From Kiritimatiellales bacterium (GTDB lineage Bacteria > Verrucomicrobiota > Kiritimatiellia > Kiritimatiellales > Pontiellaceae), in contig JAIPIO010000077.1 in the NCBI GenBank assembly GCA_021734595.1, positions 1 through 13,955 on the forward strand: 13,955 nucleotides of DNA, written 5' to 3'. The translations under genes and the position numbers were made by a program. Each line of letters opens with the position of its first letter. Positions within the stretch are counted from its first letter, which is position 1. The notes below the pieces were generated by a model, which was given only the letters and a program-made list of their open reading frames with translations, searched no databases and was not told the DNA's origin. This document shows, one piece after another, positions 6,962-13,173 of this stretch.

Positions 6962-7034
6962 TATTGTTATGGAAACCATTCGGCAACTTTTTCTTTGATC
7001 GCCATGCGGTGGAATTCGGGGTCAGTTCTGCCAT

Positions 7035-7493
7035 TTATTCAGCAGTGTCAGCCCGATCGACCCAATCGGAAAAATATTCCACCGCCGCGTCGAGGTTGGA
7101 TTCGGCTTGTTCGGACAGGCGTTCGCCGAATTCGTTGTATTCGTAGCCGCGGATGGCCATCATGTAGGCTTGTGGTGTGCAATGGAACAGGTCTATGGCA
7201 AGACCAAGCAATGCGTCGGCCGCAATGCTGTGGCTGCTGAAGCTGACTCCGGCGTGCTTGGGTTCCAATGGTTGGAAATCGAACGGCTCCACCGCGTCCA
7301 CCGAGGCATCGGCGAACACAACAATCCCGTGCTTGGCCACGGCGTCGGCATCTTCGATATTCAACTGGTAGTCGGAATCGACGGCCACACCGGGAAGTTC
7401 CAATGCCTGGACTTTTTCCGCAAAGGCAGGCCCCAGGCCGTCATCAAGACGACCCGGGTTTCCATATCCAATCACGAGGATACTATCCCGCAT
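7035..7493 (-). CDS. hoxW: [NiFe] hydrogenase maturation endopeptidase HoxW
   Basis: A 152-residue protease of the HybD/HycI/HoxW family, which removes the C-terminal tail of the hydrogenase large subunit after nickel insertion. The glycine-rich start MRDSILVIGYGNPGRLDDGLG is diagnostic. Probable nickel-sensing ligands by comparison with HybD (E16, D62, H93) are D17, D62 (in FADAS) and H88 (in SSHS). Length is normal for the family. It is the last gene of the hox operon, 236 bp after hoxH; no other hydrogenase is in the window, so HoxH is its expected substrate. Its start codon lies inside a potential hairpin (7488-7520) and the upstream SD (GGTG) is weak. Two copies of the 15-bp repeat (7263-7277 exact, 7398-7412 one mismatch) fall within the coding region as FQPLE and VQALE. 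Confidence 0.92.
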   Translation of the reverse strand: MRDSILVIGYGNPGRLDDGLGPAFAEKVQALELPGVAVDSDYQLNIEDADAVAKHGIVVFADASVDAVEPFDFQPLEPKHAGVSFSSHSIAADALLGLAIDLFHCTPQAYMMAIRGYEYNEFGERLSEQAESNLDAAVEYFSDWVDRADTAE

Positions 7494-7520
7494 TTATCAC
7501 CAACTTTGTTGAAAATGCGG
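7488..7520 (-). promoter_or_regulatory. Potential hairpin covering the hoxW start codon
   Basis: In the hoxW mRNA, CCGCATTT (complement of 7513-7520) can pair with AAATGCGG (complement of 7488-7495), which contains the AUG. An inner stem CAAC/GTTG with an AAA loop extends it, and the weak ribosome site GGTG lies just before the AUG arm. Such a fold could lower translation of the protease. It is seen only as base-pairing potential. Confidence 0.4.
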
Positions 7521-7532
7521 AAAATCCAAATG

Positions 7533-7558
7533 ACGAAAAACCCAATTCCCGAAGGAAA
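7533..7558 (+). repeat. Dispersed 26-bp repeat, copy 1
   Basis: This segment of the hoxW-hoxH gap (core CCCAATTCCCGAAGGAAA at 7541-7558) matches the reverse complement of 9600-9625 at 24 of 26 positions. The two copies therefore stand in inverted orientation on either side of hoxH. The rest of the gap (7559-7706) is low-complexity sequence with stretches like TTCGTGCTTCGTACTTT and no convincing gene. Confidence 0.8.
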
Positions 7559-7706
7559 TTCAAATTTCGAAATCGGAAAACACCTAACATGTCCGGAATC
7601 TCCATTGTGCAATCTCCACCGCAGACCAAGACGCTAGTTAGTTGCCACTTCATTCTTTGGCATTCGGCATTCATTGGGTTTTAGGGTACTTCGTGCTTCG
7701 TACTTT

Positions 7707-7728
7707 CCGCATTTCAATTGAAATGCGG
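7707..7728. repeat. Perfect 22-bp palindrome right after the hoxH stop
   Basis: An 11-bp arm CCGCATTTCAA is followed at once by its reverse complement, one base past the hoxH stop codon (7730-7732 on the minus strand). In RNA this folds to an 8-bp stem with a CAATTG loop. No T tract follows in the hox direction, so an intercistronic stabilising or processing hairpin is more likely than a terminator. The same CCGCATTT/AAATGCGG arms recur around the hoxW start. Confidence 0.85.
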
Positions 7729-7729
7729 A

Positions 7730-9160
7730 CTAGCCGCGCGATCTCTGGTCAACGATGTTGCCTTGGCTGTCGTGCAGCTCCACCACCAGCGGCATCTGCC
7801 CCAGCGCATGGGTGGCGCAGGAGAGGCACGGATCGTAGGCGCGAATCGCGACTTCAACATGGTTCAGCAAACCTTCCGTAATCTCCATGCCTGACAGGTA
7901 TTTTTTCGCCACACCTTCAACGGCCAGGTTCATCGGCACGTTGTTGCTGGTGGTCGACACAATCAGGTTCGCCATGGTCACCTGGTCGTTTTCATCCACC
8001 TTGTAGTGATGGAACAGCGTACCGCGCGGCGCTTCGAGGAGACCAACGGACTCGCCGCGGCGTTCACCTTTCACCATCAGGTCGGAGCCCTGCAGATCGG
8101 AATCGTTGAGCAGCTCCTTGATCTTTTCGACGGCATGCAGCAACTCGATCATGCGCGCCCAATGATAGGCCATGGTAATGTTGTTCGGCTTGCCGTTGGT
8201 TAGTGCCATGAATTCCTGGCGGGCGGATTCGGCTTCAGGGGTGTCGATAAAGTCGCAGGTGTTGACACGCGCCAGCGGGCCGACGCGATACCAGCCATCT
8301 TCGGGACCGAGTTCGGAAATGAACGGAAACTTCATATAGGACCAGGAACGCACCTCTTCGGCGATGTACTTGTAATAGCTTTGGTAGTCCACCTGGTCGA
8401 AGATTTTATCACCGTCCTTGGTGATCGCGCGCAGGTTGCCGTGATAGAGGTCCATGGCGCCGTCCTCGCGCACCAGCGACAGATGGTTGGAATCGAAAGA
8501 ACCGAAATCCGCCAACGTTTCGAGATGCTCCACGGTATAATCCTTGGCGATCTTGAGCGCCGCGCGGCTCCATTCGAGCATCTGGTCGAGATCCTTCAGG
8601 AATCCGTCACGCTCCGCGATGGAGAGGTTCTTGTTGATCCCACCGGGAACCGCGCCGGTGCCGTGGATTTTCTTGCCTGCGGTAGCCTTGATAATTTCCT
8701 GGCCGTATTTGCGCATCATCACGCCCTGCACCGCAAGGTCCGGGAACTTCTGCGCCACGCCGATTACGTTGCGAATGGCGACATCGGCATCGAATCCAAA
8801 CAGCAGGTCGGGCGACACGAGATGGAAGAAATGCAGCGCATGGCTCTGCAAGGTTTGGCCGTAGTGCATCAAGCGACGCATCTTTTCGGCCGTCGGCGTA
8901 AGCTGATCCACACCCACGATCCCGTCCATGGCCTTGGCTGCGGCGAGGTGGTGGCTGACCGGGCAGATACCGCACAGGCGCTGAACCAGTACCGGAACTT
9001 CCCAGTATGGGCGGCCCTGAATGAAGCGTTCGAAACCGCGGAATTCAACAATGTGCAGGCGGGCCTGGCTGACCTGGCCTTCCTCATCCAGCAGAATCGT
9101 AACTTTGCCGTGTCCCTCTACGCGGGATACGGGCTCGATTGTGATTTTCCTTGTAGTCAT
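7730..9160 (-). CDS. hoxH: NAD-linked [NiFe] hydrogenase large subunit HoxH
   Basis: A 476-residue catalytic subunit holding the Ni-Fe(CN)2CO site where H2 is split or formed. The N-terminal ligand motif RLCGICPVSHH gives C63 and C66, and the C-terminal motif DPCLSCATH gives C445 and C448. Cleavage by HoxW after H451 would remove a 25-residue tail (ALGQMPLVVELH and onward), so this is a protease-processed precursor. Sequence style (IVEFRGFERFIQGRPYWEVPVLVQRLCGICPVSH, broken here into recognisable blocks) matches cytoplasmic group 3d enzymes, not membrane-bound uptake hydrogenases. The start has a perfect AGGAGG 5 nt upstream (9166-9171). In the normal operon it directly follows hoxY; here a four-helix-bundle gene intervenes. 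Confidence 0.96.
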   Translation of the reverse strand: MTTRKITIEPVSRVEGHGKVTILLDEEGQVSQARLHIVEFRGFERFIQGRPYWEVPVLVQRLCGICPVSHHLAAAKAMDGIVGVDQLTPTAEKMRRLMHYGQTLQSHALHFFHLVSPDLLFGFDADVAIRNVIGVAQKFPDLAVQGVMMRKYGQEIIKATAGKKIHGTGAVPGGINKNLSIAERDGFLKDLDQMLEWSRAALKIAKDYTVEHLETLADFGSFDSNHLSLVREDGAMDLYHGNLRAITKDGDKIFDQVDYQSYYKYIAEEVRSWSYMKFPFISELGPEDGWYRVGPLARVNTCDFIDTPEAESARQEFMALTNGKPNNITMAYHWARMIELLHAVEKIKELLNDSDLQGSDLMVKGERRGESVGLLEAPRGTLFHHYKVDENDQVTMANLIVSTTSNNVPMNLAVEGVAKKYLSGMEITEGLLNHVEVAIRAYDPCLSCATHALGQMPLVVELHDSQGNIVDQRSRG

Positions 9161-9200
9161 AACAACCTCCTCTTGTAAATCCTAATTTGCCGAAGCACCC

Positions 9201-9215
9201 AAATACCCAAAGAAA
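9201..9215 (+). repeat. Degenerate partial copy of the 26-bp repeat
   Basis: AAATACCCAAAGAAA resembles the 26-bp repeat with its middle eight bases missing, and lies in opposite orientation to the copy at 9600-9625. AAATACCCAA (9201-9210) and TTGGGTATTT (9613-9622) form a 10-bp inverted repeat around the four-helix-bundle gene. The sequence is simple, so chance cannot be excluded. Confidence 0.4.
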
Positions 9216-9237
9216 TCCTAATTGATAATCACCTAAA

Positions 9238-9594
9238 TTATCCTCGATATATCTTCGCGAAGATCAGATGGAATTCCTTTGCCTCCTGCCACAATGGTTT
9301 TGCATCCTCTTTCATCTCTGGAACGGCTTTGGCAATCATTCGTAGAAAAAACTTTGATTCCCGTGCCTCACGTTTTGAAATCGATATCTTGTGCCGGAAG
9401 TCCTTCTTCGAAACTGCATCGTCCGCCTCGCAATAGTTGGCACCCACACTGGTTCCCGCCCCAACCAACTGATCAATCAAACGTCTTACAGGATCAACCG
9501 GTATTTTTCTCGCAAACCCAATGATCGCCTCACCAAAAAGGGCGGTGCGCTCTTCCAAGTCATATGGCTTTTTATTGTTTCCGCCATTTGTCAT
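9238..9594 (-). CDS. Four-helix bundle protein (23S rRNA intervening-sequence protein family)
   Basis: A 118-residue helical protein of the S23/IVP four-helix bundle family (TIGR02436-like), recognised from YDLEERTALFGEAIIGFARKI near the start, VGAGTSVGANYCEADDAVSK in the middle and SKREARESKFFLRMI after it. Relatives are encoded in intervening sequences of 23S rRNA genes and as stand-alone genes scattered through many genomes; the related Avd proteins assist diversity-generating retroelements. Biochemical role unknown, possibly nucleic-acid binding. It lies between hoxY (47 nt upstream) and hoxH (77 nt downstream), where group 3d operons normally have no gene. There is no good SD, and its ATG falls beside a dispersed repeat (9600-9625) that also occurs in the hoxH-hoxW gap. 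This looks like a late insertion that kept the operon intact. No reverse transcriptase or rRNA is present. Confidence 0.88.
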   Translation of the reverse strand: MTNGGNNKKPYDLEERTALFGEAIIGFARKIPVDPVRRLIDQLVGAGTSVGANYCEADDAVSKKDFRHKISISKREARESKFFLRMIAKAVPEMKEDAKPLWQEAKEFHLIFAKIYRG

Positions 9595-9599
9595 TCGGG

Positions 9600-9625
9600 T
9601 TTCTTTCGGGAATTGGGTATTTCGT
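9600..9625 (-). repeat. Dispersed 26-bp repeat, copy 2 (inverted to copy 1)
   Basis: Matches 7533-7558 at 24 of 26 positions on the opposite strand and lies directly upstream of the four-helix-bundle start codon, in the 47-bp gap after hoxY. The pair brackets hoxH and the inserted gene. Confidence 0.8.
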
Positions 9626-9641
9626 TATTCGCCCTTCTCCA

Positions 9642-10187
9642 TTAGTCATATTTCAAAAGTTCGTACGGCAGTTCAACCGGCTTGTCTGTCAGCAACGCGG
9701 TCAGCGCCGCCCACAGGCAATCGGCCGACGGCGGGCATCCCGGCAGGAAATAATCGATCTTCACCACTTCGTGGCAGGGATAGACCTTGTCCAGCAACAG
9801 CGGGATTTCAGGATCCTGCGGCACAATGTTTTTCGGATTATACACCGTAACACCATCGCGGTAGGCTTCGTCGATGCACTCCTTGAGCGGAATATTGTTC
9901 CGCAGCGTGGGAATGCCGCCCATGGTGGCGCAGTCGCCGAACGAAATGAGAATGTCGCAGTTTTCACGGAACTCGTACAGCACATGCACGTTTTCCTCAT
10001 TGCAGCACCCTCCTTCCACCAGGCCGATGGCGCAGCGCTGGGAAATATGCTTGATGTCGTCAATCGGCGACCGGTCAAAGTCCACCAGTTCAATTAAATC
10101 CAGGATCCGTTCGTCAATGTCGAGGAACGACATGTGACACCCGAAGCATCCGGCCAGCGAAGTTGTAGCAACCCTTGGTTTACCCAT
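9642..10187 (-). CDS. hoxY: NAD-linked [NiFe] hydrogenase small subunit HoxY
   Basis: A 181-residue small subunit that passes electrons between the HoxH active site and the diaphorase module through one proximal [4Fe-4S] cluster. The four expected ligands are all present: C14 and C17 (GCFGCHMSFLD), C86 (GDCATMGG) and C151 (PGCPPSAD). As in other group 3d enzymes, there is no twin-arginine signal and no C-terminal domain for medial and distal clusters, so the protein is short and cytoplasmic. KVYPCHEVVKIDYFLPGCPP is typical of the family. The start has AAGGGAG 6 nt upstream; the gene follows hoxU after 26 nt. Extra cysteines C61-C62 in EGGCCNEEN are not cluster ligands in known relatives. Confidence 0.95.
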   Translation of the reverse strand: MGKPRVATTSLAGCFGCHMSFLDIDERILDLIELVDFDRSPIDDIKHISQRCAIGLVEGGCCNEENVHVLYEFRENCDILISFGDCATMGGIPTLRNNIPLKECIDEAYRDGVTVYNPKNIVPQDPEIPLLLDKVYPCHEVVKIDYFLPGCPPSADCLWAALTALLTDKPVELPYELLKYD

Positions 10188-10213
10188 CGTATACTCCCTT
10201 TCTTAAAATTCCG

Positions 10214-10924
10214 TTACGCAGTGGCACCCTTTTCAATATCCGACCCAATCGGCTCCTTGTCATAGAGCCGCTCTCCATACGGCGTTTCAAAGCCGACCCG
10301 TTTCTTGATAATGCACCCGACCGGGCAAATATCCGCCGCCTTGTCGTTTACATCCATATCGGTATCGCCCAGCGCCTTTTCGCCGTTGACTCCGATCTTG
10401 CGGTCAAAGCCACGGCCGATCGACTGGAACACGTTCTTTCCATCGAGTTCCTGCGAGGCGCGCACACAGCGCGCGCACATGATGCAACGGTTGTGGTCGA
10501 GCAGGATGTCCGGGTGCGAGGCATCCACATCCTTTTCCGGGAACTGGAAAGGATACTGCGGAGCGGTAATGCCGAAGCGGTAGGCCAGCGCCTGCAACTC
10601 GCAGTTGCCGCTCTTTTCGCAGAACATGCAGAAGTGGTTGCCTTCCACAAACATCATATCAATAATGTTCCGGCGGTGCTGCAGCAGTTCCTCGGTGTCG
10701 TTTTCTATAACCATCCCGTCCATCACCGGCTTTACGCAGGAGGCCTGCGGGCGGCCATCTACGATAACGGTGCAGACGCGGCAGCTCCCGATCGGCAACA
10801 GGTCTTTGTGGGCACACAAGCGTGGAATGTAGATGCCAGCCGCATCGGCCGCTTCCAGAATCGTCTGCCCCAATTCAGCTTCAATTGCTTTCCCATCAAT
10901 CGTAATTTTAATTTTATCGCTCAT
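10214..10924 (-). CDS. hoxU: NAD-linked hydrogenase diaphorase iron-sulfur subunit HoxU
   Basis: A 236-residue NuoG-N-terminus-like electron-transfer subunit joining HoxF to HoxY. It has a [2Fe-2S] ferredoxin domain (C37, C48, C51, C63), a His/Cys cluster motif GNHFCMFCEKSGNC (H97, C99, C102, C108) and a further [4Fe-4S] site from CIMCARC (C147, C150, C153) with CPVGC (C200/C204). I chose the ATG at 10924 (MSDKIKITIDGK), because AGGGGGAG (10929-10936) stands right before it, overlapping the hoxF stop, and the length then agrees with known HoxU proteins. A longer in-frame start at 10969 would add 15 unconserved residues and overlap hoxF. The 10-nt gap to hoxF implies coupled translation. Confidence 0.95.
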   Translation of the reverse strand: MSDKIKITIDGKAIEAELGQTILEAADAAGIYIPRLCAHKDLLPIGSCRVCTVIVDGRPQASCVKPVMDGMVIENDTEELLQHRRNIIDMMFVEGNHFCMFCEKSGNCELQALAYRFGITAPQYPFQFPEKDVDASHPDILLDHNRCIMCARCVRASQELDGKNVFQSIGRGFDRKIGVNGEKALGDTDMDVNDKAADICPVGCIIKKRVGFETPYGERLYDKEPIGSDIEKGATA

Positions 10925-10928
10925 GGCA

Positions 10929-10936
10929 CTCCCCCT
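10929..10936 (-). promoter_or_regulatory. Ribosome binding site of hoxU
   Basis: AGGGGGAG, 4 nt from the ATG at 10924 and overlapping the hoxF stop codon. It decides the hoxU start. Confidence 0.75.
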
Positions 10937-12749
10937 ATGCGTGAAACACTTCGGAACGGCGGTCGGCAATCTGGCTGGCCTGCTCGACCGCTTTCATAAT
11001 ATGGAACGACTTCAGCCGGCCGGTTGTGTTCTCCCGCACCAGCGCGTTATAAACCGGGCGGAAGTTTTTCAACGTCGACAGTACCGGATTCGGCGAGGTC
11101 TGACCCAGGCCGCAGCGGCTCATCCGCTTGACGCTCTCGCCGAGCCGATGAAGGTAGGCCAGATCGTCGGGCGACCCTTCACCGTTGCGCACCCGCGCAA
11201 TCCGGCTTTTCAACAGCACGTTGCCCACCCGGCACGGCACGCAGTAGCCGCAGCTTTCATCCACAAAGAACTCCATGAACGCCTCCACCACTTCGAGTAT
11301 GTCACGCTGGTTGCTGAAGATCATTATCGCGCCGCCGGTGGCCAGTTCCTCAAAGCTGATTTCCTGGTCGAACTGCGCCGGACCGACCATTTGGCCGGAG
11401 GGACCGCCCACCTGCACGGCCGCCACGTCTTCCGCACCGACCCGCTGCAGGAGATCCCTGAGTTTGGTACCGAAAGGCACTTCGTAAATCCCGGGGCGGT
11501 CGCAGTCGCCGCAAACACTCAGCACCTTGGTGCCGGCGCTGCGCGCGGTTCCGATCGAGGAAAACCATCCCGCGCCCATGTCCATGATCCGGGCCGCACA
11601 GCAATAGCTTTCCACGTTGTTCACCGCCGTCGGCGAAACCATGTAGCCCGCCACCACCGGGAACGGCGTGCGGTCGGTTGGGTCGCCGCGCGTACCTTCG
11701 CAGGATTTAATCAGCGAGGTTTCCTCGCCGCAGACATAGGCACCGGCACCCATTTGGATGCGAACATCGAAGTTGAAGCCTTCGTTGCCGAGAATATTGA
11801 TGCCCAGCAGATTGTCTTCGCGGCGACGGTTGAGCACATCTTCTAGAAATGCCCGCAGATAGGCATATTCCGCCCGCAGATAGATAATGCCGGTTTCCGC
11901 ACCGATGGCATAGGCGGCAACCGTCATCCCTTCCAGCATCAGGTCCGGGCGTTCCGTCAGCAGCACCCGGTCCTTGAACGTGCCCGGTTCGCCTTCATCC
12001 GCATTGCAGAGCACGAATTTTTCCGTTCCGGCCGCCTTGCGGGTCAGCTCCCACTTGAAGCCGGTCAGGAATCCCGCACCGCCGCGGCCGCGCAACCCGG
12101 CACCCTTGACATCTTCAATCACTTCCTCGGGGGTTTGCGTAAGCGCCTTGCGCAGTCCGCCCCCGCGGCGGTGGTTGGAGAGAATCACCGGTCCACCTTC
12201 CCGGATGTTGTTGTTGACCATGGCCCGGACAAGCTCGTGGGCATTGTTGCTGTCGCCGCATTCGGTGACCAGCGATTGCGGATCCTCGGTTTCCCGGAGT
12301 TTGGCAATAATCTCCGGGATCTTCTCCACCGTCAGGTTGGTAACCATGACATCGTTCACCATCATGGCCGGTGCCTGGTCGCTCATGCCAATACAAGCCG
12401 TCTTTTCCAAGGTGACCTTCCCGTCTTCGGTTGTTTCCCCGAATCCGATGCCAAGCTCCTTGCTCAGCGCCTTGGCCACATCCTCGCCGCCTTGGAAGCG
12501 GTCGATAATGTCGTCACAGAGGCGGATAACCATTTTCCCCCGTTTCTTATCGGATAGGAATGCGTAGAACGAGACCACACTTTCAACCTCGACACGATGC
12601 GTATGGGCCTTCTCCGCAATCAGTTCGAACGCCTCTGGCGGCACATAGCCCAGTTTCTCCTGTACACCACGGACAATATCCATCAGGCGTGTACGGTCGT
12701 TGCCGAACTCCTTGCAGATATTATTAACCACTGCCTTCATCTCGCTCAT
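10935..12749 (-). CDS. hoxF: NAD-linked hydrogenase diaphorase flavoprotein HoxF (HoxE-like domain fused)
   Basis: A 604-residue subunit that binds NAD(H) and FMN and exchanges electrons with HoxU. Residues ~1-155 are a NuoE/HoxE-like domain with the motif CIGMSDQAPAMMVN (C119); two of the four cysteines of a typical [2Fe-2S] site are absent, as in Ralstonia HoxF (CIGLSDQ), so this is family-normal. Residues ~185-600 are NuoF-like, with GRGGAGFLTGFKWE (221-234), CNADEGEPGTFKDR (248-261), GAGAYVCGEETSLI (335-348) and the [4Fe-4S] ligands C500, C503, C506 (ESCGYCVPCRVGN) and C546 (RCGLGQTSP). The start has AAGGGGGA 7 nt upstream (12757-12764). It is the first gene of the operon hoxF-U-Y-(four-helix)-H-W. 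The hyp accessory genes for Ni-Fe cofactor assembly are not in the window. Confidence 0.96.
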   Translation of the reverse strand: MSEMKAVVNNICKEFGNDRTRLMDIVRGVQEKLGYVPPEAFELIAEKAHTHRVEVESVVSFYAFLSDKKRGKMVIRLCDDIIDRFQGGEDVAKALSKELGIGFGETTEDGKVTLEKTACIGMSDQAPAMMVNDVMVTNLTVEKIPEIIAKLRETEDPQSLVTECGDSNNAHELVRAMVNNNIREGGPVILSNHRRGGGLRKALTQTPEEVIEDVKGAGLRGRGGAGFLTGFKWELTRKAAGTEKFVLCNADEGEPGTFKDRVLLTERPDLMLEGMTVAAYAIGAETGIIYLRAEYAYLRAFLEDVLNRRREDNLLGINILGNEGFNFDVRIQMGAGAYVCGEETSLIKSCEGTRGDPTDRTPFPVVAGYMVSPTAVNNVESYCCAARIMDMGAGWFSSIGTARSAGTKVLSVCGDCDRPGIYEVPFGTKLRDLLQRVGAEDVAAVQVGGPSGQMVGPAQFDQEISFEELATGGAIMIFSNQRDILEVVEAFMEFFVDESCGYCVPCRVGNVLLKSRIARVRNGEGSPDDLAYLHRLGESVKRMSRCGLGQTSPNPVLSTLKNFRPVYNALVRENTTGRLKSFHIMKAVEQASQIADRRSEVFHA

Positions 12750-12980
12750 CTAGTTTTCCCCCTTCTAAACAACTTAACCCAGTAATTTAGCATGCAGATA
12801 CCTAAATAGGATTTCAGTTTAATCAAAGCTAAAACCATTCTCAAGCCATAAATTGGAAAAACCCTTCATAAACTGTATATTATATGTTTATAATATTATT
12901 TATCTCTGTTTCCGTATCGCCTATCTGCCTCTTGGAGCGCTGATTACAGTGATCACAAACGGATTCTGTTTTCAGCCGTT
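12750..12980. other. AT-rich divergent intergenic region
   Basis: The 424-bp gap between hoxF and the divergent beta-helix gene holds no gene I can support. Its hoxF side is AT-rich, most so at 12871-12905, where TATAT-type stretches are dense and could act as UP elements or promoters for either strand. A weak copy of the 15-bp repeat (12/15) may lie at 12844-12858. The other half (12981-13142) holds the repeat array and promoter listed separately. Confidence 0.6.
12816..12844 (-). promoter_or_regulatory. Candidate sigma70 promoter of the hox operon
   Basis: On the minus strand TTGAGA (12839-12844) and TAAACT (12816-12821) are separated by 17 bp, matching 5/6 and 4/6 of the consensus boxes. 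Transcription would start near 12809, giving a leader of about 60 nt before hoxF. The AT-rich neighbourhood offers other weak candidates. I saw no clear sigma54-type GG-GC pair. Confidence 0.4.
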
Positions 12981-13089
12981 TTTCAACCACTGGAAACAAC
13001 CAGCGCCCCGTTTCCAACCATTGGAACGATCCCGCCATAAACCTTCCAGCCATTGGAAAAATGCATGCCCCTGCTTCCAAGCATTGGAA
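12981..13089 (+). repeat. Array of four TTCCANNCATTGGAA repeats, 31/32-bp period
   Basis: Copies at 12981-12995 (TTTCAACCACTGGAA), 13012-13026 (TTCCAACCATTGGAA), 13044-13058 (TTCCAGCCATTGGAA) and 13075-13089 (TTCCAAGCATTGGAA). Start-to-start steps are 31, 32 and 31 bp, so all copies face the same side of the helix, while the intervening ~16 bp are unrelated. The array ends 25 bp upstream of the -35 box of the beta-helix gene, the place expected for activator sites. Confidence 0.9.
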
Positions 13090-13114
13090 CAACTTTGATT
13101 CCGGCGGTTATCTT

Positions 13115-13142
13115 TTGACGTGTCAGCGATATTAGGTATAAA
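13115..13142 (+). promoter_or_regulatory. Sigma70-type promoter of the beta-helix gene
   Basis: TTGACG (13115-13120) and TATAAA (13137-13142) are 16 bp apart, 5/6 matches each. Transcription would start near 13149, 25 nt before the ATG. The nearest repeat copy is centred about 67 bp upstream of that start. Confidence 0.65.
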
Positions 13143-13173
13143 CTGCCCGTGATTTAATGGGGTGGGGACAATC

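Noticed and set aside
7483..7674. Small minus-strand ORF of 63 codons in the hoxH-hoxW gap
   Set aside because: It consists of dispersed-repeat and low-complexity sequence (NLNFLRELGFSSFGF type) and overlaps the hoxW start; no family or SD supports it.
8381..9178. Long plus-strand frame of 265 codons inside hoxH
   Set aside because: Antisense shadow of hoxH, whose active-site motifs fix the coding strand. The same holds for plus-strand frames at 10175-10999 and 10833-11846 over hoxU and hoxF.
9238..9594. Avd component of a diversity-generating retroelement
   Set aside because: Avd shares the fold, but no reverse transcriptase, template repeat or variable repeat is nearby.
10925..10969. Longer hoxU start at 10969
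   Set aside because: It adds 15 unconserved residues and overlaps hoxF, while a strong SD precedes 10924.
12360..12520. Broken [2Fe-2S] site in the HoxE-like domain of HoxF
   Set aside because: Two of four cysteines are missing, but Ralstonia-type HoxF proteins show the same CIGxSDQ pattern, so it is normal for the subgroup.
12981..13089. CRISPR array
   Set aside because: Regular 31-bp spacing with unrelated spacers looks CRISPR-like, but the repeat is only 15 bp, spacers ~16 bp, some copies elsewhere are inverted, and there is no cas gene.
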